Notes: generated from the letters alone by a model not told the origin. DNA of 64,000 nucleotides from Streptomyces sp. NRRL S-244 (GCF_000717915.1 NZ_JOCX01000022.1:31979-95978), one strand, 5' to 3'. Shown: positions 1 to 9,147, numbered from the stretch's first letter. Numbers and translations: made by a program.

Positions 1-2
1 TC

Positions 3-572
3 CTGATCTACACCGCCTGGAAGCTGATCCAGGAGGCGCGCAAGGACGAGGACGAGGAGGAGTTCGAGGAGAACCGCCTCCTCAAGTCCGTCGAGAAGAA
101 GTTCGGCGTCGCCGACAAGTACCACGGCACCAAGCTGTTCATCGAGAACAACGGCAAGCGCGTCCTGACCCCGTTGATGGTCGTCATGCTCGCCATCGGC
201 ACCACCGACGTGCTGTTCGCCCTGGACTCGATCCCCGCGATCTTCGGCCTCACCCAGGACCCGTACATCGTGTTCACGGCCAACGCCTTCGCCCTCATGG
301 GCCTGCGCCAGCTGTACTTCCTCATCGGCGGCCTGCTCAAGAAGCTGGTCCACCTCAGCTACGGCCTGTCGATCATCCTCGGCTTCATCGGCGTCAAGCT
401 GGTGCTGCACGCCCTGCACGAGTCCGGGCTGGACGTCCCCGTCGTCTCGATCCCCGTCTCCCTGGGCGTCATCTGCGGTGTCCTCGTGATCACCACGATC
501 ACCAGCCTGATCGCCTCGAAGAAGCAGGCGGCCGCCGAGGCCGCCGCCCGCCCGGAGAGCATCGACGCGTAG
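3..572 (+). CDS. TerC family integral membrane protein (5' truncated by window edge)
   Basis: The frame is open from the first bases, so the true start lies before the window. The visible 189 residues begin with a charged cytoplasmic loop (EARKDEDEEEFEENR) and continue with several hydrophobic segments. The TerC-type acidic motif is present (GTTDVLFALDSIPAIFG), as is the typical second half with NAFALMGLRQLYFL. TerC proteins are polytopic membrane proteins linked to tellurite resistance and metal-ion homeostasis or efflux. The protein ends in a short Ala/Glu-rich tail. It converges on the next gene, with a shared hairpin at 607-633. A two-domain TerD protein lies about 58 kb away in this window, but nothing shows the two are linked. 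Confidence 0.9.
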   Translation: MIYTAWKLIQEARKDEDEEEFEENRLLKSVEKKFGVADKYHGTKLFIENNGKRVLTPLMVVMLAIGTTDVLFALDSIPAIFGLTQDPYIVFTANAFALMGLRQLYFLIGGLLKKLVHLSYGLSIILGFIGVKLVLHALHESGLDVPVVSIPVSLGVICGVLVITTITSLIASKKQAAAEAAARPESIDA

Positions 573-601
573 GGACCAGCGTGACCGGCGGCCCCCGGGG
601 G

Positions 602-1969
602 CTACGCGGGGGCGGCCGCTTCGGCCGCCCCCGTTCCCTTGTCCGCGCCCGCCCGCGCCCGTACGACCGCCGGGTTCGTCTCCGGCAGCAGCGCGAAGCA
701 GACCAGGCTGAGCAGGGCGATCCCGCTCAGGTACACGGCCACGCCCCAGGGCGGACCGGAGCCGCCCGCCAGCGCCGTCGCCACGATCGGGGTCAGCGCC
801 CCGCCCAGCACCCCGCCCAGGTTGTAGCCCACGGCCGCGCCCGTGCAGCGGATCCGCGGGGCGTACAGCTCCGGCACGTACGCGCCCACCACGGCGAACA
901 TCGTCACCATGCCCAGCAGCCCGCCGAGGCAGCCCAGCGTCATCAGCAGCGGGTCCGCCGTCCGCAGCAGCGCGACGAACGGGAACATCCACACCAGGCA
1001 CATCGCGCTGCCGATCAGGCAGAGCGGACGCCGGCCGTACCGGTCGCCGAGCACCGCCACCAGCGGGGTCAGCAGGGCCTTCAGCGCGACGGCCGCCATG
1101 ATGCAGGCCAGCATCACCGTGCGGTCGACCCTGAGGTGCTCGGTGGCGTACGCGAGGGACCAGGTGGTGACCGCGTAGAAGACCGCGTACCCGACGGACA
1201 GGGCCCCGCCGGTCAGCAGGACCAGCCGCCAGTGCCCGCGTACGACCTCGGACAGCGGGGCGTCGGAGCGCCGGCCGGTCTCCGCCAGGGCGCGGAACTG
1301 CGGGGTCTCCTCCACGGAGCGGCGCAGCCACAGCCCGGCGAGGGCCAGTACGCCCGCCGCCCAGAACGGCACGCGCCAGCCCCAGGACGTGAACTGCGCG
1401 TCGGTCAGCGTCGCGGACAGGGTGAGGATCATGCCGTTGGCCAGCAGGAAGCCCACCGGCGGGCCGACCTGCGGGAAGCTCGCCCACAGCCCGCGCCGCT
1501 GCTCGGGGGCGTGCTCGGCGGTCAGCAGGACCGCGCCGCCCCATTCGCCGCCGAGCCCGAGGCCCTGGAGGAAGCGCAGCACGAGCAGGAGCAGGGGCGC
1601 CGCCATGCCGATCGTCGCGTACGTGGGCACGCAGCCGACGGCGACCGTGGCGAGGCCGGTGAGGAGCAGGGAGCCCAGCAGGACCGGGCGCCGGCCGTAC
1701 CGGTCGCCGATGTGGCCGAAGAGCACCGAGCCCAGGGGGCGGGCGAGGAAGCCGATGCCGAAGGTGCCGAAGGCGGCGAGGGTCCCGGCGAGCGGGGAGA
1801 AGGACGGGAAGAACAGCGGGCCGAGCACGAGGGCGGCGGCCGTGCCGTAGACGAAGAAGTCGTAGAACTCGATGGCGGTGCCGGCGAGCGAGGCCGTCGC
1901 CAGCCGCAGCATCGAGGGCGGGCGGTGGACCGCGCGGCGGGGGAGGGCGGGGGAGGGGTCTTGTTGCAT
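602..1969 (-). CDS. MFS transporter, metabolite:H+ symporter (MHS) type
   Basis: The 455-residue product has about 12 hydrophobic segments and the two repeated loop motifs of the MHS subfamily (GHIGDRYGRRP after TM2 and GDRYGRRP in the second half). It also has the N-terminal AGTAIEFYDFFVYG signature seen in shikimate, proline/betaine and citrate symporters. It is expected to import an organic anion or osmolyte with protons across the cytoplasmic membrane; the substrate cannot be read from the sequence. The ATG at 1969 is chosen because the upstream residues (GRGSCCT) look non-coding. It is a single-gene unit, transcribed away from the MBL hydrolase region and converging on terC. Confidence 0.88.
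   Translation of the reverse strand: MQQDPSPALPRRAVHRPPSMLRLATASLAGTAIEFYDFFVYGTAAALVLGPLFFPSFSPLAGTLAAFGTFGIGFLARPLGSVLFGHIGDRYGRRPVLLGSLLLTGLATVAVGCVPTYATIGMAAPLLLLVLRFLQGLGLGGEWGGAVLLTAEHAPEQRRGLWASFPQVGPPVGFLLANGMILTLSATLTDAQFTSWGWRVPFWAAGVLALAGLWLRRSVEETPQFRALAETGRRSDAPLSEVVRGHWRLVLLTGGALSVGYAVFYAVTTWSLAYATEHLRVDRTVMLACIMAAVALKALLTPLVAVLGDRYGRRPLCLIGSAMCLVWMFPFVALLRTADPLLMTLGCLGGLLGMVTMFAVVGAYVPELYAPRIRCTGAAVGYNLGGVLGGALTPIVATALAGGSGPPWGVAVYLSGIALLSLVCFALLPETNPAVVRARAGADKGTGAAEAAAPA
607..633. terminator. Bidirectional terminator hairpin (terC / MFS)
   Basis: A perfect 12-bp inverted repeat (CGGGGGCGGCCG / CGGCCGCCCCCG, loop CTT) sits between two convergent genes, overlapping the last codons of the MFS gene on the minus strand. 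There is no clear U tract, as is common for actinobacterial terminators. Confidence 0.6.
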
Positions 1970-2092
1970 GGTGCAGCAACTACCCCGCCCCACACCCCCA
2001 GGACGTGCGTTCGGTCATCTTCGACCGGAAGGAGTGCTTCCTGTCGCGGTGTTGACCGGGACCGCTCTGACCGGCGGCGGACCGTACGTCTG

Positions 2093-2749
2093 CTACCAGC
2101 CGCGCTCGCGCCATTCGGCCAGGTGCGGCCGCTCGGCGCCGAGCGTGGTGTCGTTGCCGTGTCCCGGGTAGACCCAGGTCTCGTCCGACAGCTGCTCGAA
2201 GAGCTTGTGCTGGACGTCGTCGATCAGCTGGACGAAGGCCTTCGGGTCGCCCCACGTGTTGCCGACGCCGCCGGGGAAGAGGCAGTCGCCGGTGAACACG
2301 TGCGCGTGCCCGTGCGGGTCGTCGTAGATCAGGGCGATCGAGCCGGGGGTGTGGCCGACCAGGTGGCGGGCGGTCAGCGTGACCCGACCGACCGTGACCG
2401 TGTCCCCGTCCGCCACCGGTACGTCGGTCGGCACCGGGATGCCCTCGGCGTCGTGGACGCCCGCGTACGTACGGGCGCCGGTCGCCTCGACGACCTCCGC
2501 GAGCGCGCCCCAGTGGTCGCCGTGCCGGTGGGTGGTGACGACGGAGGCGATGCCGTCGTCACCGATCAGGTTCAGCAGGGTCTCCGGCTCGGCGGCCGCG
2601 TCGATCAGCAGCTGCTCGTCGGTGGCCCGGCAGCGCAGCAGGTACGCGTTGTTGTTCATGGGGCCCACCGCGACCTTGGAAATCATCAGGTCCGGAAGTT
2701 CGTGCACGTCGGCCGGACCGCCGACCTTGACTGCTCCGCTGTACGTCAT
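2093..2749 (-). CDS. MBL-fold metallo-hydrolase (glyoxalase II-like)
   Basis: This 218-residue protein carries the metallo-beta-lactamase metal motif THRHGDHW (H74, H76, D78, H79). The later ligands lie in HTPGS, in TGDCLFPGG and in the final YPGHG. This pattern fits the hydroxyacylglutathione hydrolase/glyoxalase II branch, cytoplasmic and binuclear. In an actinomycete the thiol ester would be a mycothiol conjugate rather than a glutathione one, which is an inference. The neighbouring gene belongs to the mycothiol-dependent maleylpyruvate isomerase superfamily and ends 9 bp upstream of this start on the same strand, so the two probably form a thiol-related unit. Confidence 0.88.
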   Translation of the reverse strand: MTYSGAVKVGGPADVHELPDLMISKVAVGPMNNNAYLLRCRATDEQLLIDAAAEPETLLNLIGDDGIASVVTTHRHGDHWGALAEVVEATGARTYAGVHDAEGIPVPTDVPVADGDTVTVGRVTLTARHLVGHTPGSIALIYDDPHGHAHVFTGDCLFPGGVGNTWGDPKAFVQLIDDVQHKLFEQLSDETWVYPGHGNDTTLGAERPHLAEWRERGW

Positions 2750-2758
2750 GTCCTGATC

Positions 2759-3478
2759 CTAGAGCGGGGGGAGGGCCGGGAGGGGGCCGCCGACGACAGT
2801 GAGGTGTGCGCCCCGGTCCCCGCGGCCGGCGAGCCAGCCGAGGAGCTCGGCTCCGGTGCCGAGCACGGTGACCGGGCCGCCCTCGGTGCCGCCGGTGTGC
2901 CAGGTGGAGTCGGCATGGGCGTGGGCGTCGCCGTCGCCGTCGCCTTCGAGCCGGAGCGTCACCGGGGGCACCTCCGGGCGTCCGGACCAGCGGTCGGCGA
3001 GGAAGGCGATCTCGCGGGCGGTGAACTCCTGCGGGAGGTCGGAGAGCTCGTAGCCGATGTTCAGGTCGACGTGGTGCAGCTCCACCTCGACGAGGCGGCG
3101 GAACGGCACGTTCGAAGCCAGGTCGGTGACCCCGTTGCGCAGCTCGACGGTGCGCGACCAGTCCTGGTCCCGCTCGGTCTGCGCCAGGAAGCCGGCGTGG
3201 GTCGCGCGCACGTCGGCGAGCTGGACCTCCAGCGGGCGCGGGGCGTCGCGCTCGATGTCGGAGTCGCGGGCCTCGGCGCTCTCGTACATCGGGCGGCCGG
3301 CGAAGACGTTGACGAGGGCGTCCGCGTTGCGCGCCAGGTGGGCCAGCACGTGGCCTCGGGTCCAGCCCGGCAGATGTGACTCTTCGGCCAGGGCCGCGTT
3401 GTCCAGTTTCGCGAGAGCGGTCAGCATTCGGTCCGTGGCTTCACGTACAGATTGCAGGTCGTGCACATGATCAGTCAT
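2759..3478 (-). CDS. Mycothiol-dependent maleylpyruvate isomerase (MDMPI/DinB-like) family protein
   Basis: The 239-residue product opens with a four-helix DinB-like region containing HLPGWTRGHVLAHLARNAD (His47 as a likely metal ligand). EVELHHVDLNIGY supplies the remaining Glu/His ligands, and the C-terminal part is SCP2-like. Family members are metal-dependent thiol transferases that use mycothiol; many isomerise maleylpyruvate, but the substrate here is unknown. The ATG at 3478 is used because the frame upstream has no family similarity. A run of Gly/Asp/His-Ala repeats (GDGDGDAHAHAD) lies before the C-terminal part. It is followed after 9 bp by the MBL hydrolase on the same strand. Confidence 0.85.
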   Translation of the reverse strand: MTDHVHDLQSVREATDRMLTALAKLDNAALAEESHLPGWTRGHVLAHLARNADALVNVFAGRPMYESAEARDSDIERDAPRPLEVQLADVRATHAGFLAQTERDQDWSRTVELRNGVTDLASNVPFRRLVEVELHHVDLNIGYELSDLPQEFTAREIAFLADRWSGRPEVPPVTLRLEGDGDGDAHAHADSTWHTGGTEGGPVTVLGTGAELLGWLAGRGDRGAHLTVVGGPLPALPPL

Positions 3479-3675
3479 GGATCCGAGCCTAGTGCCGCGG
3501 ACCCCCGGCCACACGAACGGGTGAACCCGTCTGCCGAGTGCCGTAAATCGAATGCGCGTGCTATACGCTCGAAGTCCAAGCTCTTTTCCATCGCAGAGGC
3601 GCCCGCCCAGCCACCCGTACGCTGGACAGTCGGGGGCCCCGTGCCCCCGCTCTCTCAAGAAAGGTGCGGACCGGC

Positions 3676-6657
3676 GTGACCGACCGTCTCATCGTTCGTG
3701 GCGCTCGCGAGCACAACCTCAAGAACGTCTCGCTCGACCTGCCCCGCGACTCACTCATCGTCTTCACCGGACTCTCCGGTTCGGGCAAGTCCTCCCTGGC
3801 CTTCGACACGATCTTCGCCGAGGGTCAGCGCCGCTACGTCGAGTCGCTCTCGTCGTACGCCCGCCAGTTCCTGGGGCAGATGGACAAGCCCGACGTGGAC
3901 TTCATCGAGGGGCTCTCGCCGGCCGTCTCGATCGACCAGAAGTCGACCTCGCGCAACCCGCGTTCGACGGTCGGCACCATCACCGAGGTCTACGACTACC
4001 TCCGCCTGCTCTTCGCGCGCATCGGCAAGCCCCACTGCCCCGAGTGCCGCCGCCCCATCTCTCGCCAGTCGCCGCAGGCGATCGTCGACAAGGTGCTCGC
4101 CCTCCCCGAGGGCAGCCGCTTCCAGGTGCTCTCGCCGCTGGTGCGCGAGCGCAAGGGCGAGTTCGTCGACCTCTTCTCCGACCTCCAGACCAAGGGCTAC
4201 AGCCGGGCGCGGGTGGACGGGGAGACCATCCAGCTCTCCGAGCCGCCCACGCTGAAGAAGCAGGAGAAGCACACCATCGAGGTGGTCATCGACCGCCTCA
4301 CCGTCAAGGAGAGCGCCAAGCGCCGGCTCACCGACTCCGTGGAGACCGCCCTCGGCCTCTCCGGCGGCATGGTGATCCTGGACTTCGTCGACCTCGCCGA
4401 GGACGACCCCGAGCGTGAGCGGATGTACTCCGAGCACCTCTACTGCCCGTACGACGACCTGTCCTTCGAGGAGCTGGAGCCGCGCTCCTTCTCCTTCAAC
4501 TCTCCCTTCGGCGCCTGCCCCGAGTGCACCGGCATCGGTACGCGCATGGAGGTGGACCCCGAGCTGATCGTCCCCGACGAGGACAAGTCCCTCGACGAGG
4601 GCGCGGTCTCGCCGTGGTCCCTGGGCCACACCAAGGACTACTTCCAGCGGCTGATCGGCGCGCTCGCCGGGGAGCTGGGCTTCCGTACGGACATCCCGTG
4701 GGCCGGGCTGCCGCAGCGGGCGAAGAAGGCCCTGCTGTACGGGCACAAGACGCAGATCGAGGTCCGCTACCGCAACCGGTACGGGCGCGAGCGGGCGTAC
4801 ACGACGGCCTTCGAGGGCGCCGTGCCGTTCGTCAAGCGCCGGCACGCCGAGTCCGAGAGCGACGCCAGCCGCGAGCGCTTCGAGGGCTACATGCGCGAGG
4901 TGCCCTGTCCGACCTGTGAGGGCACGCGGCTCAAGCCGATCGTGCTCGCGGTGACGGTGATGGAGAAGTCCATCGCCGAGGTCGCCGCGATGTCGATCAG
5001 CGAGTGCGCGGACTTCCTGGGGCGGATGCGGCTCGACGCCCGCGACAAGAAGATCGCCGAGCGGGTCCTGAAGGAGGTCAACGAGCGGCTGCGCTTCCTC
5101 GTCGACGTCGGCCTGGACTACCTCTCGCTGAACCGCGCCGCCGGCACCCTGTCGGGCGGCGAGGCCCAGCGCATCCGGCTGGCCACGCAGATCGGCTCCG
5201 GTCTCGTGGGCGTGCTGTACGTACTGGACGAGCCCTCCATCGGCCTGCACCAGCGGGACAACCACCGGCTGATCGAGACGCTGGTGCGGCTGCGGGACAT
5301 GGGCAACACGCTCATCGTCGTCGAGCACGACGAGGACACCATCAAGGTGGCCGACTGGGTCGTGGACATCGGCCCGGGCGCCGGTGAGCACGGCGGCAAG
5401 GTCGTGCACAGCGGCTCGCTGAAGGAGCTGCTGAAGAACCCCGAGTCGATGACGGGCCAGTACCTGTCCGGCAAGCGCTCGATCGCGATCCCGGACGTCC
5501 GCCGGCCCGTGAACGGGGACCGGAAGCTGACCGTCCACGGCGCCAAGGAGAACAACCTGCGGGACATCGACGTGTCCTTCCCGCTGGGCGTGCTCACGGC
5601 GGTCACGGGCGTGTCGGGATCGGGCAAGTCGACGCTGGTCAACGACATCCTGTACACGCACCTGGCGCGCGAGCTGAACGGCGCCCGGTCGGTGCCGGGA
5701 CGGCACACGCGGGTGGACGGGGACGACCTCGTCGACAAGGTCGTGCATGTCGACCAGTCGCCGATCGGCCGGACCCCGCGGTCCAACCCGGCGACGTACA
5801 CGGGCGTCTTCGACCACGTGCGCAAGCTCTTCGCGGAGACGATGGAGGCGAAGGTGCGCGGCTACCTGCCGGGCCGCTTCTCCTTCAACGTGAAGGGCGG
5901 CCGGTGCGAGAACTGCTCCGGCGACGGCACGATCAAGATCGAGATGAACTTCCTGCCGGACGTGTACGTCCCGTGCGAGGTCTGCCACGGCGACCGGTAC
6001 AACCGGGAGACGCTGGAGGTCCACTACAAGGGCAAGTCGATCGCCGAAGTCCTGAACATGCCGATCGAGGAGGCGCTGGACTTCTTCGAGGCGGTGCCGA
6101 CGATCGCGCGGCACCTGAAGACGCTCAACGAGGTGGGGCTGGGGTACGTCCGCCTCGGCCAGTCGGCGCCGACGCTCTCGGGTGGTGAGGCGCAGCGCGT
6201 GAAGCTGGCCTCGGAGCTGCAGAAGCGGTCGACGGGCCGGACGGTGTACGTGCTGGACGAGCCGACGACGGGTCTGCACTTCGAGGACATCTCGAAGCTG
6301 ATCAAGGTGCTGTCGGGGCTGGTGGACAAGGGGAACTCGGTGATCGTCATCGAGCACAACCTGGACGTCGTCAAGACCGCGGACTGGGTCATCGACATGG
6401 GCCCGGAGGGCGGCTACGGGGGCGGCCTGGTGGTGGCCGAGGGCACGCCGGAGCAGATCGCCTCGGTGGGCGCGAGCCACACCGGCAAGTTCCTGCGGGA
6501 CATCCTGGGGGCGGAGCGGGTCTCCGATGCGGCGTCGCTCGTGGCCCCGCCGAAGAAGGCCGCCGCGAAGCGGACCGCGGCCAAGAAGGCGGCGGCTCCG
6601 GCGAAGAAGGCCGCGGCCCCGGCCAAGAAGGCGACGACCCGGGCCCGCAAGGCCTGA
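3676..6657 (+). CDS. uvrA: Excinuclease ABC subunit A
   Basis: This is the damage-sensing ATPase of nucleotide excision repair, acting as a dimer with UvrB on DNA. The 993-residue protein has the first Walker A near residues 32-39 (GLSGSGKS), the UvrB-binding region, a zinc finger (PHCPEC) and ABC signature 1 ([14 protein letters not shown]). The second Walker A is GVSGSGKST, the large zinc module runs CENCSGDG to CEVC, and signature 2 ([14 protein letters not shown]) is followed by [15 protein letters not shown]. The GTG at 3676 is preferred over 3664 because an AAAGGTG ribosome site lies 9 bases upstream and the encoded [17 protein letters not shown] is the usual start. The last ~35 residues are a Lys/Ala/Pro histone H1-like tail. 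It is monocistronic, ending at a strong hairpin. Confidence 0.98.
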   Translation: MTDRLIVRGAREHNLKNVSLDLPRDSLIVFTGLSGSGKSSLAFDTIFAEGQRRYVESLSSYARQFLGQMDKPDVDFIEGLSPAVSIDQKSTSRNPRSTVGTITEVYDYLRLLFARIGKPHCPECRRPISRQSPQAIVDKVLALPEGSRFQVLSPLVRERKGEFVDLFSDLQTKGYSRARVDGETIQLSEPPTLKKQEKHTIEVVIDRLTVKESAKRRLTDSVETALGLSGGMVILDFVDLAEDDPERERMYSEHLYCPYDDLSFEELEPRSFSFNSPFGACPECTGIGTRMEVDPELIVPDEDKSLDEGAVSPWSLGHTKDYFQRLIGALAGELGFRTDIPWAGLPQRAKKALLYGHKTQIEVRYRNRYGRERAYTTAFEGAVPFVKRRHAESESDASRERFEGYMREVPCPTCEGTRLKPIVLAVTVMEKSIAEVAAMSISECADFLGRMRLDARDKKIAERVLKEVNERLRFLVDVGLDYLSLNRAAGTLSGGEAQRIRLATQIGSGLVGVLYVLDEPSIGLHQRDNHRLIETLVRLRDMGNTLIVVEHDEDTIKVADWVVDIGPGAGEHGGKVVHSGSLKELLKNPESMTGQYLSGKRSIAIPDVRRPVNGDRKLTVHGAKENNLRDIDVSFPLGVLTAVTGVSGSGKSTLVNDILYTHLARELNGARSVPGRHTRVDGDDLVDKVVHVDQSPIGRTPRSNPATYTGVFDHVRKLFAETMEAKVRGYLPGRFSFNVKGGRCENCSGDGTIKIEMNFLPDVYVPCEVCHGDRYNRETLEVHYKGKSIAEVLNMPIEEALDFFEAVPTIARHLKTLNEVGLGYVRLGQSAPTLSGGEAQRVKLASELQKRSTGRTVYVLDEPTTGLHFEDISKLIKVLSGLVDKGNSVIVIEHNLDVVKTADWVIDMGPEGGYGGGLVVAEGTPEQIASVGASHTGKFLRDILGAERVSDAASLVAPPKKAAAKRTAAKKAAAPAKKAAAPAKKATTRARKA

Positions 6658-6676
6658 CCGCTGCGCGGTGCGTCGA

Positions 6677-6711
6677 CGGAGGGGACCCGGCCGCCGGCCG
6701 GGTCCCCTCCG
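6677..6711 (+). terminator. uvrA terminator hairpin
   Basis: A perfect 16-bp inverted repeat (CGGAGGGGACCCGGCC, 3-nt loop, complementary arm) lies 20 bp after the uvrA stop codon. It separates uvrA from the convergent oxidoreductase gene. Confidence 0.8.
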
Positions 6712-6751
6712 CGTTCCTGCGGGGCTCCTCCCCACCCGCCCTTCCGCCGAT

Positions 6752-6788
6752 GCCCGGGCGGCTCCACCCCCGTGGGGGCCGCCCGGGC
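6752..6788. repeat. Second inverted repeat in uvrA/oxidoreductase intergenic region
   Basis: The 11-bp arms GCCCGGGCGGC and GCCGCCCGGGC are perfect and enclose CCCCCGTGGGGG. The whole can fold into one long hairpin or a cruciform. It lies nearer the end of the convergent minus-strand gene (stop at 6812), so it may be that gene's own terminator. Confidence 0.6.
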
Positions 6789-6811
6789 AAGGACTCGGCG
6801 GGGTGGGTCGG

Positions 6812-7462
6812 TCAGGCCGCCACGCCCACCGCGCGGCCCGCGGTCGACGGGTCCGTCAGCGACACCAGCAGGGCGTCCGCCACGTCCGCGCGGGAGATCG
6901 TGCGCGCGTCCGGGACGTTGGCGCCGATGACCCGGCGGTAGCTGCCGGTGTGCGGCTTGTTCAGGAGGCGGGGCGGGCGGATCACCGTCCACTCGGTGCC
7001 GCTCGCGCGGATCGTCGCCTCCATGACCGCCAGGTCCGCGTACAGATCGCGCAGGGCCCGGCGCAGCAGGGGAAGGAAGATCCTCCGGGCCACGAACCCG
7101 TCGGTGGCGACGTCCGGGCCGACCGGGGCCGCGCTCACCGCCGCCAGGCGGCTCACGCCCGCCCGGTCCATCGCCGAGACGATGGCCCGCAGCGCCGGCC
7201 CGGTGACCGGCGTGAGCCGGGCCTGCTTGTTGCTCGCCGCGCCCAGTGCGGAGATCACCGCCGACCGGCCCGTGAGGACCGGGACCAGGGCGTCCTCGTC
7301 CGTCAGATCGCGCACCACGGCCACCTCCAGGCGCTCGTGGGCCGGAACGTCCAGCCGGGCGGGGTCGCGGACCACCGCCGTGACCTCGTGGCCCGCGTCG
7401 AGGGCCTGCCGTACGACCTCGCGGCCGACGCCGCCCGTGGCTCCGAACACCGTCAGTTTCAT
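6812..7462 (-). CDS. NAD(P)-binding oxidoreductase, NmrA/SDR-like
   Basis: The 216-residue protein starts with a Rossmann dinucleotide motif (MKLTVFGATGGVGREVV, GxxGxxG). It follows the NmrA/atypical short-chain dehydrogenase pattern (AVISALGA, then EWTVIRPPRLLN). No YxxxK catalytic pair is visible, as is usual for this subgroup, so it may act as a redox or cofactor sensor or a quinone reductase-like enzyme. The ATG at 7462 is used because the fold begins exactly there. It is divergent from a TetR regulator, with palindromic operators between them, and is therefore the likely target of that regulator. Confidence 0.85.
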   Translation of the reverse strand: MKLTVFGATGGVGREVVRQALDAGHEVTAVVRDPARLDVPAHERLEVAVVRDLTDEDALVPVLTGRSAVISALGAASNKQARLTPVTGPALRAIVSAMDRAGVSRLAAVSAAPVGPDVATDGFVARRIFLPLLRRALRDLYADLAVMEATIRASGTEWTVIRPPRLLNKPHTGSYRRVIGANVPDARTISRADVADALLVSLTDPSTAGRAVGVAA

Positions 7463-7494
7463 CGCCGGCTCCCGTTCAGGGCGTCCAAGGGTGG

Positions 7495-7542
7495 GTGAGC
7501 ATTTACTCACCCCTTCTTCCGCTAGGGTGAGTGAATGCTCAC
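7495..7542. promoter_or_regulatory. Twin palindromic operators in the oxidoreductase/tetR divergent promoter
   Basis: Two 16-bp sites share the form GTGAG-N6-CTCAC: GTGAGCATTTACTCAC at 7495-7510 and GTGAGTGAATGCTCAC at 7527-7542. They are near mirror images of each other, with a centre-to-centre distance of 32 bp (three helical turns). A TAGGGT -10-like hexamer (7523-7528) touches the second site, which also covers the tetR start codon at 7535. This is a classic autoregulatory TetR layout; binding by this TetR protein is inferred. Confidence 0.75.
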
Positions 7543-8140
7543 CCCGAAGTCAAGCCGGCCCACTCCCGAGCGGCTCCTCGACGCCGCCGAGAAGCTCATG
7601 CGCACGATCGGCCTCGCCAACACCACCACCAAGGCCATCGCCCGCGAGGCCGGCTGCTCCGAGGCGGCGCTCTACAAGCACTACGCGAACAAGGAAGAGC
7701 TCTTCGTGCGCGTCCTCATGGAGCGCACCCCCAACGCCGGGCCGCTCATGGCCGAGCTCGACCGCGACCACGCCGAGCGCTCCGTCGAGGAGGGGCTCGC
7801 CGCGATCGCCCGCCACGCCTCGCTCTTCTACGCCGACGCCATGCCCATGGCCGCCTCGCTCTTCGCCGAGCCCGCCCTGCTGACCCGGCACCGCGAGGGC
7901 GTCCAGGAGATCGGCACCGGCCCCCACGTCGTACGCGACGCCCTCGCCGGACGGCTGCGCCGCGAGCTGGAGCGGGGGCGGCTGCGCCCCGACGCCGATC
8001 CGGAGGCGGCCGCGGCGCTGCTGCTCGGGGCCTGCTTCCAGCGGGCGTTCTTCCTGCACTTCTCCGGCCCCGAAGTGGTGCGACCGGTCGAGGAGTTCGC
8101 CCCCGCCGTGGCCGGGACCCTGTGGGCCGCTATCCGCTGA
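7535..8140 (+). CDS. TetR family transcriptional regulator
   Basis: The 201-residue protein has a standard N-terminal TetR helix-turn-helix (RLLDAAEKLM then TTTKAIAREAGCSEAALYKHYANKEELF, about residues 13-55). An all-helical ligand/dimerisation domain follows. It probably represses itself and the divergent NmrA-like oxidoreductase gene through the two GTGAG-N6-CTCAC sites. The start codon lies six bases after a TAGGGT -10 element, so the mRNA may be leaderless. Its 3' end overlaps the convergent kinase gene by 11 bp. The inducing ligand is unknown. Confidence 0.92.
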   Translation: MLTPKSSRPTPERLLDAAEKLMRTIGLANTTTKAIAREAGCSEAALYKHYANKEELFVRVLMERTPNAGPLMAELDRDHAERSVEEGLAAIARHASLFYADAMPMAASLFAEPALLTRHREGVQEIGTGPHVVRDALAGRLRRELERGRLRPDADPEAAAALLLGACFQRAFFLHFSGPEVVRPVEEFAPAVAGTLWAAIR

Positions 8141-9011
8141 GCTCCGCCGCGTACGGCGGCTCCGCGCCCGCCCGGGTGCAGGTCAGCGCCGCCGCGTGGG
8201 CCGCGTAGGACAGGACGCCCGGCCAGTCCACCGGGTCCCCGGCCGGGAGGGCCGCCAGGCGGTGCAGCAGGGCCGCGTTGACGGTGTCGCCCGCCCCGAT
8301 CGTGTCCGCCACCGCGACCCGCCGGGCCGGTACCTCGTACTGCGCACCCTCCCGGGTCCGGACCGCAAGCCCCTGCGCACCCCGGGTGAGCACCACCGCC
8401 GAAGGACCGGCCGCCAGCCAGTCGCCGATCCGCCCGCCCAGCCACCGGGCGTCCTCCTCCGACAGCTTGAGGACCGAGACGTACGGCAGCCAGCCCAGGA
8501 ACCGGGCCCGGTACGCCGCCGGATCCGCGATCAGCGCCGGGCGGATGTTGGGGTCCAGCAGGGTCAGCAGCCCGCGCCCGGACTCCCGGCGCAGCAGGGC
8601 CTCGTACGCGCTCGCGCCCGGCTCCAGCGCGAGGGAGCAGGTGCCGAGCGCCAGAGCCCGGGTGCCCGCGGGGAGGGCCCGGGGCAGGGTGAACAGCCGG
8701 TCGGCCGTGCCTTCCACGTAGAAGCCGTACGCCGCCGAGCCGTCCGGGGCGATCGAGGGCACGGCGAGGGTGGTGGGCTCCGGCCCGCGCTGCACCAGCG
8801 AGAGGTCCACCCCGGCCGCGCGCAGCCCGGCCAGCAGGCTCTCGCCGAAGCCGTCCGCCGAGACCCGGGAGCAGAAGGCGGCCTGCGCACCGAGCCGGCC
8901 CAGCGCCAGCGCGGTGTTGTACGGCCCCCCGCCCGGCCGCGGCACCAGCGCACCCGGCGGCTGCGCCACGGGCACGAGGTCGATCAGGGCTTCTCCACCG
9001 ACGACGATCAC
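8130..9011 (-). CDS. PfkB family carbohydrate kinase (fructokinase-like)
   Basis: The 293-residue protein begins IVVGGEALIDLVP and has the GGGPYNTALALGRLG substrate/dimer segment near residue 28. It ends with the PfkB signature ADTIGAGDTVNAALL, whose Asp in GAGD is the catalytic base. It probably phosphorylates a sugar or sugar-like alcohol using ATP in the cytoplasm, with fructose the best guess from the short fructokinase-like form. It is convergent with tetR (11-bp overlap) and divergent from the Rieske lipoprotein. No sugar transporter lies next to it, so the substrate is open. Confidence 0.85.
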   Translation of the reverse strand: MIVVGGEALIDLVPVAQPPGALVPRPGGGPYNTALALGRLGAQAAFCSRVSADGFGESLLAGLRAAGVDLSLVQRGPEPTTLAVPSIAPDGSAAYGFYVEGTADRLFTLPRALPAGTRALALGTCSLALEPGASAYEALLRRESGRGLLTLLDPNIRPALIADPAAYRARFLGWLPYVSVLKLSEEDARWLGGRIGDWLAAGPSAVVLTRGAQGLAVRTREGAQYEVPARRVAVADTIGAGDTVNAALLHRLAALPAGDPVDWPGVLSYAAHAAALTCTRAGAEPPYAAELSG

Positions 9012-9069
9012 GCGGGGGAAGGTATCCCATCGGGCGGCGGAACCGGGCGGCGGTATCGTCGGGGGGCCC

Positions 9070-9096
9070 AGCTGAACCAGCTGAACGAGCTGAAGC
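9070..9096. repeat. Three 9-bp tandem repeats upstream of the Rieske gene
   Basis: AGCTGAACC, AGCTGAACG and AGCTGAAGC run in tandem in the 136-bp divergent region between the kinase and the Rieske gene. They may be a regulatory repeat or simple replication slippage. Confidence 0.5.
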
Positions 9097-9147
9097 CATC
9101 AGCACCGCCAGAACCACCGGCATCACCCCCCAGGCCAGGAGAACCGC

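Noticed and set aside
581..3379. Very long open frame of over 900 codons on the plus strand
   Set aside because: It runs antisense to the MFS, MBL and MDMPI genes, has an Arg/Gly/Pro-dominated translation and no motifs. This is typical of high-GC shadow frames.
3751..6735. Nearly 1000-codon open frame opposite uvrA
   Set aside because: uvrA is certain on the plus strand, and the reverse product is low-complexity with no domain.
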